Origin: Clostridia bacterium
GTDB taxonomy: Bacteria; Bacillota; Clostridia; Christensenellales; Aristaeellaceae
DNA: 44,272 nucleotides
NCBI GenBank assembly: GCA_017938695.1
Contig: JAGBBA010000046.1
Span: forward strand, 1-44,272
Direction: 5' to 3'
Part shown: piece by piece, positions 8,181 to 18,976 of the stretch
Layout of the letters: every line of letters starts with the position of its first letter
How positions within the stretch are numbered: the stretch's first letter is position 1
Made by a program: the position numbers and the translations under genes
Notes under the pieces: model-generated
Told to the model about the DNA's origin: nothing
Seen by the model: the letters and a program-made list of their open reading frames with translations, nothing else
The model's database searches: none

Positions 8181-9209
8181 ATGTTCAAGCGACTGCTGGC
8201 CCTGGCCTTGTGCCTGCTGCTCCTGCCCCTGGGGGCCCGGAGCGAGGCGGAAATGAAACGCTACAACGCCTCGTTTCTCGACCTGTTCAACACCGTGACC
8301 ATCATCGTGGGCTGCGATGACAACATTGCGGAGTTCCGCGCCGTTGCCCAGCGCATCCACGATGAGCTGGAGGAGTACCATCAGCTTTACGATATCTACA
8401 ACACCTATGAGGGCATGAACAACCTGAAGACGGTGAACGATATGGCTGGCGTGGCTCCGGTGGAGGTGGACGGGCGCATCATCGACCTGCTGCTGTTCTG
8501 CCAGGAGATGTCGGAAAAGACCGGCGGCCTGACGGACGTGACCATGGGCAGCGTGCTCTCCCTGTGGCATGAGGCCCGAGTGCACGGCATTGACTTCCCG
8601 GAGGAAGCGTATCTCCCGGAGGCTGCCGCCCTGCAGGAGGCTGCCAGGCACACCGGTTTCGACAAGGTGATCATCGACAAGGAAGCGTCCACCGTGTACA
8701 TCACCGACCCTGCGGCCAGCTTGGACGTGGGGGCCATTGGCAAGGGGTATGCTGTGGAGCGCGTGTGCGAAACCCTGCCTGACGGGCTGCTGCTCTCGGT
8801 GGGCGGCAACGTGCGCGGCACAGGGGTGAACCCCATGACCGGCGCGTTCTGGACGGCCGGTGTGCAGGACCCGGAGGGCAGTCAAAATGACTACCTCCAC
8901 GTGGTGTATGTGGACGGCGTGAGCGTGGTGACCAGCGGCGACTATCAGCGGTACTACACCGTGGACGGAGTGCGCTACGGGCACATCATTGATCCCCGGA
9001 CGCTGTACCCCACGGGGCTGTGGCGCGCGGTGTGCATCCTGGCCCCGGATTCCGGTCTGGCGGATGCACTGTCCACCGCGCTGTACCTGCTGCCGGTGGA
9101 GGACGGTCAGAAGCTGCTGGACGAATTCGGCGTGGAGGCCATGTGGATCCCCGAAGAGGGCGAATGCGTGTACAGCCCGGGCTTTGCCAGGTACATCAAG
9201 GGACAGTAA
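8181..9209 (+). CDS. apbE: FAD:protein FMN transferase (ApbE), exported
   Basis: 342 aa with a signal peptide (1-21). ApbE proteins attach FMN from FAD through a phosphoester bond to Thr or Ser of extracytoplasmic target proteins and need Mg2+. Family blocks are present in order: TGGLTDVTMG, LDVGAIGKGYAVE, SVGGNVRGTG, TSGDYQRYY, GHIIDPRT and LADALSTALY. AAAGGAG, 6 bases from the ATG, fixes the start. The only evident local substrate candidate is the duplicated secreted protein at 6863-7834, but no Rnf, Nqr or NosR-type target is in the window. A terminator-like hairpin precedes the gene, so its coupling to the upstream gene is uncertain. Confidence 0.9.
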   Translation: MFKRLLALALCLLLLPLGARSEAEMKRYNASFLDLFNTVTIIVGCDDNIAEFRAVAQRIHDELEEYHQLYDIYNTYEGMNNLKTVNDMAGVAPVEVDGRIIDLLLFCQEMSEKTGGLTDVTMGSVLSLWHEARVHGIDFPEEAYLPEAAALQEAARHTGFDKVIIDKEASTVYITDPAASLDVGAIGKGYAVERVCETLPDGLLLSVGGNVRGTGVNPMTGAFWTAGVQDPEGSQNDYLHVVYVDGVSVVTSGDYQRYYTVDGVRYGHIIDPRTLYPTGLWRAVCILAPDSGLADALSTALYLLPVEDGQKLLDEFGVEAMWIPEEGECVYSPGFARYIKGQ

Positions 9210-9241
9210 CTGGACAGAAAACTGCTTTTGCAAAGCAGGAT

Positions 9242-9277
9242 AAAGAACCACAGGCCTTGGCTGGCTTGCGGTTCTTT
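9242..9277 (+). terminator. possible terminator after apbE
   Basis: AAAGAACC (9242-9249) pairs with GGTTCTTT (9270-9277), with a shorter inner stem. The T residues are inside the stem, so termination is uncertain. A second small hairpin, CTGCTTT/AAAGCAG, lies at 9222-9238. Confidence 0.35.
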
Positions 9278-9338
9278 GGATTGGTGTGGAAAATGAAGAT
9301 AACAGATTTGGATGTAGCGACAAGGCCATTCATGCAAC

Positions 9339-9568
9339 TTTCCACCTCATCCGTCACGGCTTGCGCCGTGCCACCTTCCCCTCAAGGGGAAGGCTTTGTG
9401 CGGGATCAGTTTCTCTGGCTTCCCCTTGAGGGTGAGTGATGCGAGCGTCGCCTGTGGCGACAATGAGCGAGCTGAGCGAATCAACCGAAACGAGCATTCG
9501 AGCGTAGCGAGAAGGCGACGATTGAGGTTGCGGATAAGCTGTCGCCGCAGCGACTGATGAGGTGGAAA
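9339..9568. repeat. nested palindromic MITE-like element, long copy
   Basis: 230 bases bounded by perfect inverted ends, TTTCCACCTCATC and GATGAGGTGGAAA. Inside are CACGGC/GCCGTG and CCTTCCCC/GGGGAAGG hairpins and the right-arm core AGCTGTCGCCGCAGCGACTG. Compared with the copy at 23279-23401 it carries about 105 extra bases (about 9431-9537) that themselves contain inverted repeats such as GTCGCC/GGCGAC. No open frame of interest is present. It fills most of the 478-base gap between apbE and the PII-like gene. Confidence 0.75.
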
Positions 9569-9612
9569 CTCCAGGTTGTGCTCAATTATTAAATCCATAT
9601 TTGCCGCTTAGC

Positions 9613-9661
9613 AAAAAAGAGCGCACCTGCACACCGCCTCTGTGGACGGTGTCAAGTGCGC
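9613..9661 (-). terminator. terminator of the DUF1538-PII operon
   Basis: A two-part stem: GCGCAC (9621-9626) with GTGCGC (9656-9661), and ACACCG (9631-9636) with CGGTGT (9647-9652). On the minus strand it is followed by a run of six T within 3 bases. It lies 27 bases past the stop at 9688. Confidence 0.75.
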
Positions 9662-9687
9662 TTTTTGTGTGCAATCAGCCGAAAGAA

Positions 9688-10386
9688 TCATTCCTCGGCA
9701 GGGGGTTCCTCTTCATCATCCTTGTCGATCTGGCGCAGGCCGGCCACCTGGGACACCGGCAGCGAGAAGCAGATGGCGCCGGCCTTGGTCTGGGGGCCTG
9801 CCTGCTCCACGATGGCCTTCATGATGGCGGACTTCTTTTCCGCCTCGCTGACGATGAGCACAACGTCCTTCTCGTTGGCCAGGGAGATGCCCAGGAAACG
9901 CTCGGCTTCCTTGGCACCGGTGCCCTTGCCGGCCAGCACCGTGCCGCCGGTGGCTCCGGCGGAGCGGGCGGCGTGCATCACCAGGTCGGAGTTGCCCTCG
10001 TTGAGGATCACGTAGATCAGCTCGTGGGGGAATTCCATTTTGATCTTGTCCCCGGAGGGGGTTTTGTTATCGGTCAGGTATGCCATGGTTCGGCCGCCTC
10101 CTACGCTTTTGATGGGAATGGACAGCATAATGCCGTTGCCGGGAATGTCGATAAACATGCGCAGCTTGGCTGCACGCATCAGCCGCTGGGTCTGCTCCCG
10201 GTCGGCCACCACGGTGAGCAGTGCCTTTTCCGTGGGGATCAGCCCATAGAGGGAAAGGTGCTCCATGGTGGCGGTGCCCTGGCACATCATGGTGAGGGTC
10301 AGGGGCAGCTTCAGGTTATGGCAGATGTTTTCCATGGTTTCGTGCCGGTCGCGGTTCACAATGGCCATGATCAGGTTCAATTCCAT
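9688..10386 (-). CDS. PII-like signalling protein with two PII-type halves
   Basis: 232 aa, cytoplasmic, no membrane segment. The N-terminal half (about 5-100) and the C-terminal half (about 118-215) each show the ferredoxin-like strand-helix-strand pattern of the PII/GlnK superfamily. The second half keeps the motif GATGGTVLAGKGTG, typical of PII-like proteins, and SEAEKKSAIMKAI near its end. The canonical T-loop uridylylation Tyr of GlnB is not evident, so nucleotide-only control is more likely. It lies 7 bases after the DUF1538 gene and must be co-transcribed with it. By analogy with GlnK-AmtB and SbtB-SbtA it should gate the partner membrane protein (inference). The acidic tail (DDEEEPPAEE) is probably disordered. 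Confidence 0.75.
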   Translation of the reverse strand: MELNLIMAIVNRDRHETMENICHNLKLPLTLTMMCQGTATMEHLSLYGLIPTEKALLTVVADREQTQRLMRAAKLRMFIDIPGNGIMLSIPIKSVGGGRTMAYLTDNKTPSGDKIKMEFPHELIYVILNEGNSDLVMHAARSAGATGGTVLAGKGTGAKEAERFLGISLANEKDVVLIVSEAEKKSAIMKAIVEQAGPQTKAGAICFSLPVSQVAGLRQIDKDDEEEPPAEE

Positions 10387-10393
10387 GCTATAT

Positions 10394-11914
10394 TCACACC
10401 TCCCACAGTTCGATCACGTCGCTCTCGCCGTATTCCAGCTCGGGCTGCTGCTGCACCGTGCGCACCTTCAGCACATAGATCAGGCCCATGATCTGCACGG
10501 TGATCAGGGGCATCATGGCCACCAGGGCCACCAGGCCGAAGGCATCGGTCATGATGTTGCCGCCCATGGCGTTGCAGGCACCCATGGCAAAGGGCAGCAT
10601 GAAGGTGGCCGTCAGGGGGCCGGATGCCACGCCGCCGGAGTCGAAGGCGATGGCGGTGAAGGTTTGGGGAACGAAGAAGGCCAGGATCAGTGCCACGGCG
10701 TAGCCGGGGATCACCAGCCACATGATGGACATGCCCGTCAGCACGCGGAGCATGGCCAGGCCCATGGCCGCAGACACGGCAATGGACAGGCTGTAATGCA
10801 TGGCCTTTTCAGAAATGGCACCGGCACTGAGCTCCTCCACCTGCTTGTTGAGCACATGCACGGCAGGCTCGGCATTGATGATGAACCAGCCCATCACCAT
10901 GGCGATGGGGATCAAAAGGAAGCGCAGCTCCGGCGAGGTGAGCCGCTGGCCCAGGATGTAGCCCAGGGACGAAAAGCCCACATTGACGCCGGTGAGGAAC
11001 AATACCAGACCCACGCAGGTGATCACCAGGCCCAGCAGAATGCGCATCAGGGGCAGGTGCTGCAATTTCAGTGCCACGACCTGGAAGAGCAGGAAGAATA
11101 CCACGATGGGCAGCAGGGCGATAACGACCTCCAGCAGGTATTCCGGCAGGGCGTGGACGTAGCTCAGGCCCAGCTCCACCGTGGTGGCATAGTTGTTTAC
11201 CAGCGAGGCGGCTGCACTCTCCGGTGCATTTTTGTAGATGAAGCTCAACAGCAGCACGGCCAGGATGGGCCCCACCGAGCACAGTGCCACCAGGCCGAAG
11301 GAGTCGGTCTGGGCGTTTTCGTCGCTGCGGATGGAGGCCACGCCAACGCCCAGGGCCATGATAAAGGGCACGGTCATGGGACCGGTGGTCACGCCGCCGG
11401 AATCGAAGGCCACGGCGAGATAATCGGGGTCAGTGAAGGCGGCAAGGATAAACACCAGCGCATGCAGCCCCAGCAGCAGCCACTTCAGCGGGATGCGGAA
11501 CAGAATGCGCAGCATGCTGACCATCAGAAACAGGCCCACGCCGATGGCCACGGTGATGATCAGCACCAGGGTGTTGATGTTGGGCACGTTGGCGGCCAGC
11601 ACCTGCAGGTCAGGCTCGGCCACGGTGATGGCAATGCCCAGCACCAGGCTGACGCAGATGATCAGCGGCAGGTTGCGGCTCTTGGTCAGCTTGGCACCCA
11701 TGTGGGAGCCGATCTGCGTCATGGATACATCGCTGCCCATGGTAAACAGGCCCATGCCCACGATCAGCATCACCGCGCCCACAAGGAAGGCCAGCAGCAG
11801 ATCGGTGGTCACAGGAACAAAGCTGAAGCACATCACGGCCACGATCAGCGTAATAGGCAGCACGGATGCCGCAGCTTCGCGGAATTTTTCAAAGAACATC
11901 TTTTTCGGGTTCAA
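10394..11914 (-). CDS. DUF1538 family multi-pass membrane protein, putative transporter
   Basis: 506 aa and about 12-14 transmembrane helices. The protein is an inverted or tandem duplication. AFDSGGV-T/A-(T/S)GP(M/L)T occurs once in each half (near residues 168-181 and 415-428), each in a re-entrant-like Gly-rich segment, as in transporters with two symmetric pores. DUF1538 has no assigned substrate that I know of. A start at TTG (11912-11914) is supported by AAAGGAG exactly 7 bases upstream; the next ATG is 15 bases further in and badly spaced. The gene is first in an operon with a PII-like protein, which suggests transport controlled by energy or nitrogen status. The strong promoter is at 12066-12094, with a leader of about 140 bases that contains a GC-rich, possibly structured stretch. 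Confidence 0.75.
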   Translation of the reverse strand: MNPKKMFFEKFREAAASVLPITLIVAVMCFSFVPVTTDLLLAFLVGAVMLIVGMGLFTMGSDVSMTQIGSHMGAKLTKSRNLPLIICVSLVLGIAITVAEPDLQVLAANVPNINTLVLIITVAIGVGLFLMVSMLRILFRIPLKWLLLGLHALVFILAAFTDPDYLAVAFDSGGVTTGPMTVPFIMALGVGVASIRSDENAQTDSFGLVALCSVGPILAVLLLSFIYKNAPESAAASLVNNYATTVELGLSYVHALPEYLLEVVIALLPIVVFFLLFQVVALKLQHLPLMRILLGLVITCVGLVLFLTGVNVGFSSLGYILGQRLTSPELRFLLIPIAMVMGWFIINAEPAVHVLNKQVEELSAGAISEKAMHYSLSIAVSAAMGLAMLRVLTGMSIMWLVIPGYAVALILAFFVPQTFTAIAFDSGGVASGPLTATFMLPFAMGACNAMGGNIMTDAFGLVALVAMMPLITVQIMGLIYVLKVRTVQQQPELEYGESDVIELWEV

Positions 11915-12065
11915 TGGCTTGCTCCTTTCCGGATAAATGGATATGGATATTGAAAGGGCAAAGGCCCGTGCATAAAGAAACAGCCGGCGGCGGAGATCCG
12001 TCCTGCGGCAGAAAAATAAAGAAAGATGGATTCCAGACAGGTTTCCTTTTCTTCATATTAAAATA

Positions 12066-12094
12066 ATGTTAGCATGGACTAATTTATTTGTCAA
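12066..12094 (-). promoter_or_regulatory. promoter of the DUF1538-PII operon
   Basis: Minus-strand TTGACA (12089-12094), a 17-base spacer and TAACAT (12066-12071). The 316-base gap 11915-12230 holds this promoter, its leader and the divergent GH13 promoter. I saw no gene in it. Confidence 0.7.
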
Positions 12095-12167
12095 CTGCTT
12101 TATTAATAGGTAGAAATCCACGCCAAAACCTGGTTTTACAAGCCATACGGGGTTTTTCGGCGGATTC

Positions 12168-12196
12168 TTGCAGGAGCTTTTTTTTCATGTTACAAT
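12168..12196 (+). promoter_or_regulatory. promoter of the GH13-GH53 operon
   Basis: TTGCAG (12168-12173), a 17-base spacer and TACAAT (12191-12196) with an upstream TG (extended -10). It is divergent from the DUF1538 promoter. Confidence 0.6.
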
Positions 12197-12230
12197 AAGA
12201 AAAAACGACAACTGAACGGGAGGGTATTCC

Positions 12231-15654
<3,424 letters not shown>

Positions 15655-15694
15655 TTGTTTAACACAAAATAATCGTAAATTGACCAAAAAATTT

Positions 15695-15709
15695 ATGGAA
15701 ACGATTTCA
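15695..15709. promoter_or_regulatory. cre-like / LacI-type operator
   Basis: The 15 bases match every position of the Bacillus cre consensus WTGNAANCGNWWNCA and also look like a LacI-family operator. The site is 8 bases upstream of the -35 of the binding-protein gene. That position suits activation or upstream repression by CcpA or a local LacI-type regulator; none is encoded in the window. Confidence 0.65.
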
Positions 15710-15717
15710 ATTTCCTC

Positions 15718-15746
15718 TTGAAAGATGCAGAAAAAGGTGTTATACT
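15718..15746 (+). promoter_or_regulatory. strong promoter of the MalE-type binding protein gene
   Basis: TTGAAA (15718-15723), exactly 17 bases, and TATACT (15741-15746) with an upstream TG (extended -10). The leader of about 75 bases contains a small GGTGC-ATAA-GCACC hairpin (15789-15802). Confidence 0.8.
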
Positions 15747-15825
15747 AACCACATCGGCAGGGGATTTGTCCCTGTCAAAGTAAAAAAAGGTGCATAAGCA
15801 CCTTAATATTAAAGGAGGAAATCCT

Positions 15826-17031
15826 ATGAAGAAGTTCCTTGCTATGGTTCTGTCTCTGGTGATGGTGCTGTCCATGTTCGGCTGCGCCAACGCCGAAGGT
15901 TTCTCCGGCGAGATCAAGATCTGGGTCGCCGAGAACACCGTTGAGTTCACCAAGGCCAAGGTCGAAGAGTTCAAGGCCGCTCATCCCGAGTATGCCGAGA
16001 TGACCGTGACCGTTGACCCCGTTGGCGAAGGCGATGCCGCCTCCAACATGCTGACCGACGTGGAAGCCGGTGCTGATATCTTCGGCTTCGCTCAGGATCA
16101 GCTGGGCCGCCTGGTGTCCGCTGGTGCTCTGGTGGACGTGCTGCCCGAGAACGCTGAGATCGTGAAGGCTCAGAACGACGCCGGTGCTGTGTCCGCCGTT
16201 ATGATGGGCGAGACCATGTACGCCTATCCCATGACCTCCGACAACGGCTACTTCCTGTACTACGACAAGTCCGTTGTGACCGATCCCACCAACCTGGAAG
16301 CTGTGCTGGCTGACTGCGAGAAGGCTGGCAAGAACTTCTACATGGAGATCAACTCCGGCTGGTACCAGACCGCCTTCTTCTTCGGCGCTGGCTGCACCCT
16401 GACCTACTCCACTGACGACGCTGGCAACATCGTCGCTATGGATTGCAACTATGCCTCCGAGAACGGCGTGAAGGCCCTGAAGTCCATGATCAAGCTGGCT
16501 CAGTCCCCCGCCTTCGTGAACGGCTCCTCCGCTTCCAATGCTACCAACCTGGGCGCCATCGTGGACGGCACTTGGGATGCTGGCGTTGTGAAGGAGGCCC
16601 TGGGTGAGAACTACGCTGCTGTGAAGCTGCCCACCGTGGACGGCTATCAGCTGGGCGGCTTCGGCGGCTTCAAGATGCTGGGTGTTAAGCCCCAGATCGA
16701 CGAGGCTAAGCTGGCTGCTTGCGACGCTCTGGCCCTGTACCTGACCTCCGGCGAAGTGCAGCTGGCCCGTTACGACGCTGTGGGCTGGGGCCCCTCCAAC
16801 CTGGAAGCTCAGAAGTCCGACGCTGTGCAGGCTGACGTGGCTCTGTCCGCTCTGGCTGACCAGCTGCAGTACTGCATCGGCCAGGGTCAGTATCCTGGCG
16901 ACTATTGGACCCTGGCTACCGCTCTGGGCGACGACGTCCTGGCTGACAAGTATGATGCCTACACCGATGAGCAGCTGCTGGAAGTCATGACCAATTTCCA
17001 GACCACCGCTGGCAGCTACGTCACCAAGTAA
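15826..17031 (+). CDS. MalE-type sugar-binding protein of an ABC importer
   Basis: 401 aa. The signal peptide (1-23) ends ...GCANA before Glu. A Cys is present, but the preceding MFG is a poor lipobox, so type I cleavage after ANA and lipoprotein anchoring are both possible. The mature sequence is the classic family 1 binding-protein fold (KIWVAENTVEF near the start, repeated GG/YP hinge segments). The likely ligands are maltodextrins or galacto-oligosaccharides, given the GH13 and GH53 genes upstream and MalF/MalG-like permeases downstream. GGAGG with 7-base spacing fixes the start. The codon choice is biased to GCT, GTT and CGT, unlike the neighbouring enzymes, which suggests very high expression. 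It has its own promoter with a cre-like site and an intercistronic terminator after the stop. Confidence 0.9.
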   Translation: MKKFLAMVLSLVMVLSMFGCANAEGFSGEIKIWVAENTVEFTKAKVEEFKAAHPEYAEMTVTVDPVGEGDAASNMLTDVEAGADIFGFAQDQLGRLVSAGALVDVLPENAEIVKAQNDAGAVSAVMMGETMYAYPMTSDNGYFLYYDKSVVTDPTNLEAVLADCEKAGKNFYMEINSGWYQTAFFFGAGCTLTYSTDDAGNIVAMDCNYASENGVKALKSMIKLAQSPAFVNGSSASNATNLGAIVDGTWDAGVVKEALGENYAAVKLPTVDGYQLGGFGGFKMLGVKPQIDEAKLAACDALALYLTSGEVQLARYDAVGWGPSNLEAQKSDAVQADVALSALADQLQYCIGQGQYPGDYWTLATALGDDVLADKYDAYTDEQLLEVMTNFQTTAGSYVTK

Positions 17032-17043
17032 TCTGGATCTATG

Positions 17044-17077
17044 GCGGGCTGGAAGTTTGATCTTCCAGCCCGCTTTT
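17044..17077 (+). terminator. intercistronic terminator between binding protein and permeases
   Basis: GCGGGCTGGAAG (17044-17055) pairs perfectly with CTTCCAGCCCGC (17062-17073), followed by TTTT. Partial read-through would give much more binding protein than permease, a usual arrangement. A further stem-loop (about 17083-17131) follows before the permease gene. Confidence 0.75.
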
Positions 17078-17185
17078 GTCACTGCTCTCCGCTATACATG
17101 AGGCGCGGCACACCGCTTCATGCGTGGCGGAGCGTCGTTTACGCACACCGGATAACATCCATCAAGAACAAAGGTTGGTGAAAGC

Positions 17186-18976
17186 ATGAACGATCTGGAT
17201 TTTCTGAGGCTTTCCAAGCCTCAAAAGCTCCTGCATAAGTTAAAAACGGCCATCCTGGGCATTCCCGGCAAGCTGCTGGGCAGCCTGAAGGGCCTGGTGA
17301 TGTGGTTTGTGAACCTGTTCAAGGGCATTGGCCACTTCCTGGCCGACCTGGTGATGACCTACGTTCGCGGCGACTGGAAGACCAAGATCTCCTACACCGT
17401 GATGGGCTTTGGCTCCATGGCCCGCGGCCAGTGGCTACGCGGCGTGATGTTCTTTGTGTTCCAAACGCTGTTCAACATGTATCTCTTCATGCCCATCCTG
17501 AAGATCTCCGAGAGCCGCGAACCCCTTTGCGGCCTGAACGTGGTGACCCTGCTGGCGAACCTGGGCACCGTGGAGACCGCCAAGAAGGGCCGCGTGACCG
17601 TGTACGGCGACAACTCCTTCCTGATCCTGCTCTACGGCGTGCTGACGCTGTTCCTCATCGTTGCGTTCCTGTACACCTGGTATGTGAACGTGAAGCAGAA
17701 CAAGATCAGCGAGCAGATCCTCAAGTCCGGCAAGAAGCTCAAGACCGCCAAGGACGACATGGCCTCCATGCTGGACAGCCAGTTCCACAAGACCCTGCTG
17801 GCCATCCCCACCGCGGGCGTGACCATGTTCACCATCCTGCCCATCATTTTCATGATCCTGGTTGCCTTCACCAACTACGACAACCAGCATCAGCCGCCCC
17901 AGAAGCTGTTTACCTGGGTGGGTTTTGAAAACTTCCAGACCCTGCTTTCTGCCGAGAGCAACGACCTGGGCGTTGACATTACCGACAAGGGCAACGGCAC
18001 CGTGACGCTGACCATCACCGCCAAGGACGGCGACATCATTACCGTGGATACCACGGATGTGGCTGCCGCTCAGGCCGCCGACGCCCTGGCTGTGGACAGC
18101 AGCGCAGAGTTCTCCTTTGAAACCATCGGCACCAATGCCGAAACGGGCAAGGACAACTACCGCCTCACCTTCACCGGCGATGCGGGCGAGCCTGTGACGC
18201 TGGAAGCCACCAGCTGGCTCTACGTTTCCACGCCCTCCTTCTCCCACACGTTCAAGCAGGTGCTTTTGTGGACGCTGATCTGGGCCTTCTTCGCCACCTT
18301 CCTGAACTACTTCCTGGGCATGCTGGTGGCCATCATGATCAACAAGAAGGGCATCAAGTTCAAGAAGATGTGGCGTACCATCCTGGTGATGACCATCGCC
18401 ATTCCGCAGTTCATCTCCCTTTTGTATGTGTCCAAGATGTTCGCGGCTGACGGCCTGATCAACGGCATGCTGATGAACTGGGGCTGGATCACCGAGCCCC
18501 TGCCCTTCTGGACCAACGCCAACTGGGCCCGCGTGACCATCATCGGCATCAACGTGTGGATCGGCATTCCCTACCTGATGCTCATCGCCACCGGCATCCT
18601 GATGAACATCCCTGCCGACCTGTACGAGTCCGCCCGTATCGACGGCGCGAACGCCTTCCAGACCTACATGAAGATCACCCTGCCCTACATGCTGTTCGTC
18701 ACCGGCCCCTACCTGCTGACCAGCTTCACGGGCAACATCAACAACTTCAACGTCATCTTCCTGCTCTCCGGCGGCAAGCCCCTGGGCATGGACCTGGCCG
18801 GCAACGCAGGCAATACCGACCTGCTGATCACCTGGCTGTATAAGATGACCGTTACCGACAGCAACTACAAACTGGCCGCTGTTATGGGCATCCTGGTGTT
18901 CGTCGTCTGCGCGGTGATCAACCTGGTGGTCTATAACTTCATCCCGTCGGTCAAGAATGAGGAGGATTTCCAGTAA
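17186..18976 (+). CDS. MalF-type ABC permease with an extracellular insertion domain
   Basis: 596 aa, much longer than most Gram-positive MalF/GanP homologues. The N-terminal part (1-210) contains an extra amphipathic and membrane region. The core permease starts at about 210. Between the third and fourth core helices lies an insertion (about 250-350) rich in Thr, Asp and beta strand, placed like the P2 domain of Escherichia coli MalF that contacts the binding protein. The EAA loop (YESARIDGA near 480) that docks the ATPase is intact. The stop codon overlaps the next start (TAATG), so translation is coupled to the MalG-type gene. The start follows GGTTGGTGA, a modest ribosome site. Confidence 0.85.
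   Translation: MNDLDFLRLSKPQKLLHKLKTAILGIPGKLLGSLKGLVMWFVNLFKGIGHFLADLVMTYVRGDWKTKISYTVMGFGSMARGQWLRGVMFFVFQTLFNMYLFMPILKISESREPLCGLNVVTLLANLGTVETAKKGRVTVYGDNSFLILLYGVLTLFLIVAFLYTWYVNVKQNKISEQILKSGKKLKTAKDDMASMLDSQFHKTLLAIPTAGVTMFTILPIIFMILVAFTNYDNQHQPPQKLFTWVGFENFQTLLSAESNDLGVDITDKGNGTVTLTITAKDGDIITVDTTDVAAAQAADALAVDSSAEFSFETIGTNAETGKDNYRLTFTGDAGEPVTLEATSWLYVSTPSFSHTFKQVLLWTLIWAFFATFLNYFLGMLVAIMINKKGIKFKKMWRTILVMTIAIPQFISLLYVSKMFAADGLINGMLMNWGWITEPLPFWTNANWARVTIIGINVWIGIPYLMLIATGILMNIPADLYESARIDGANAFQTYMKITLPYMLFVTGPYLLTSFTGNINNFNVIFLLSGGKPLGMDLAGNAGNTDLLITWLYKMTVTDSNYKLAAVMGILVFVVCAVINLVVYNFIPSVKNEEDFQ

Noticed and set aside
10265-11953. 562-codon His/Gln/Gly-rich frame on the plus strand
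   Set aside because: It is antisense to the DUF1538 and PII-like genes, has no ribosome site, and its composition is typical of an antisense artefact in GC-rich DNA.
15875-15890. lipobox of the MalE-type protein
   Set aside because: The residues before Cys (MFG) fit the lipobox poorly and an ANA site follows. I left the anchoring open instead of calling a lipoprotein.
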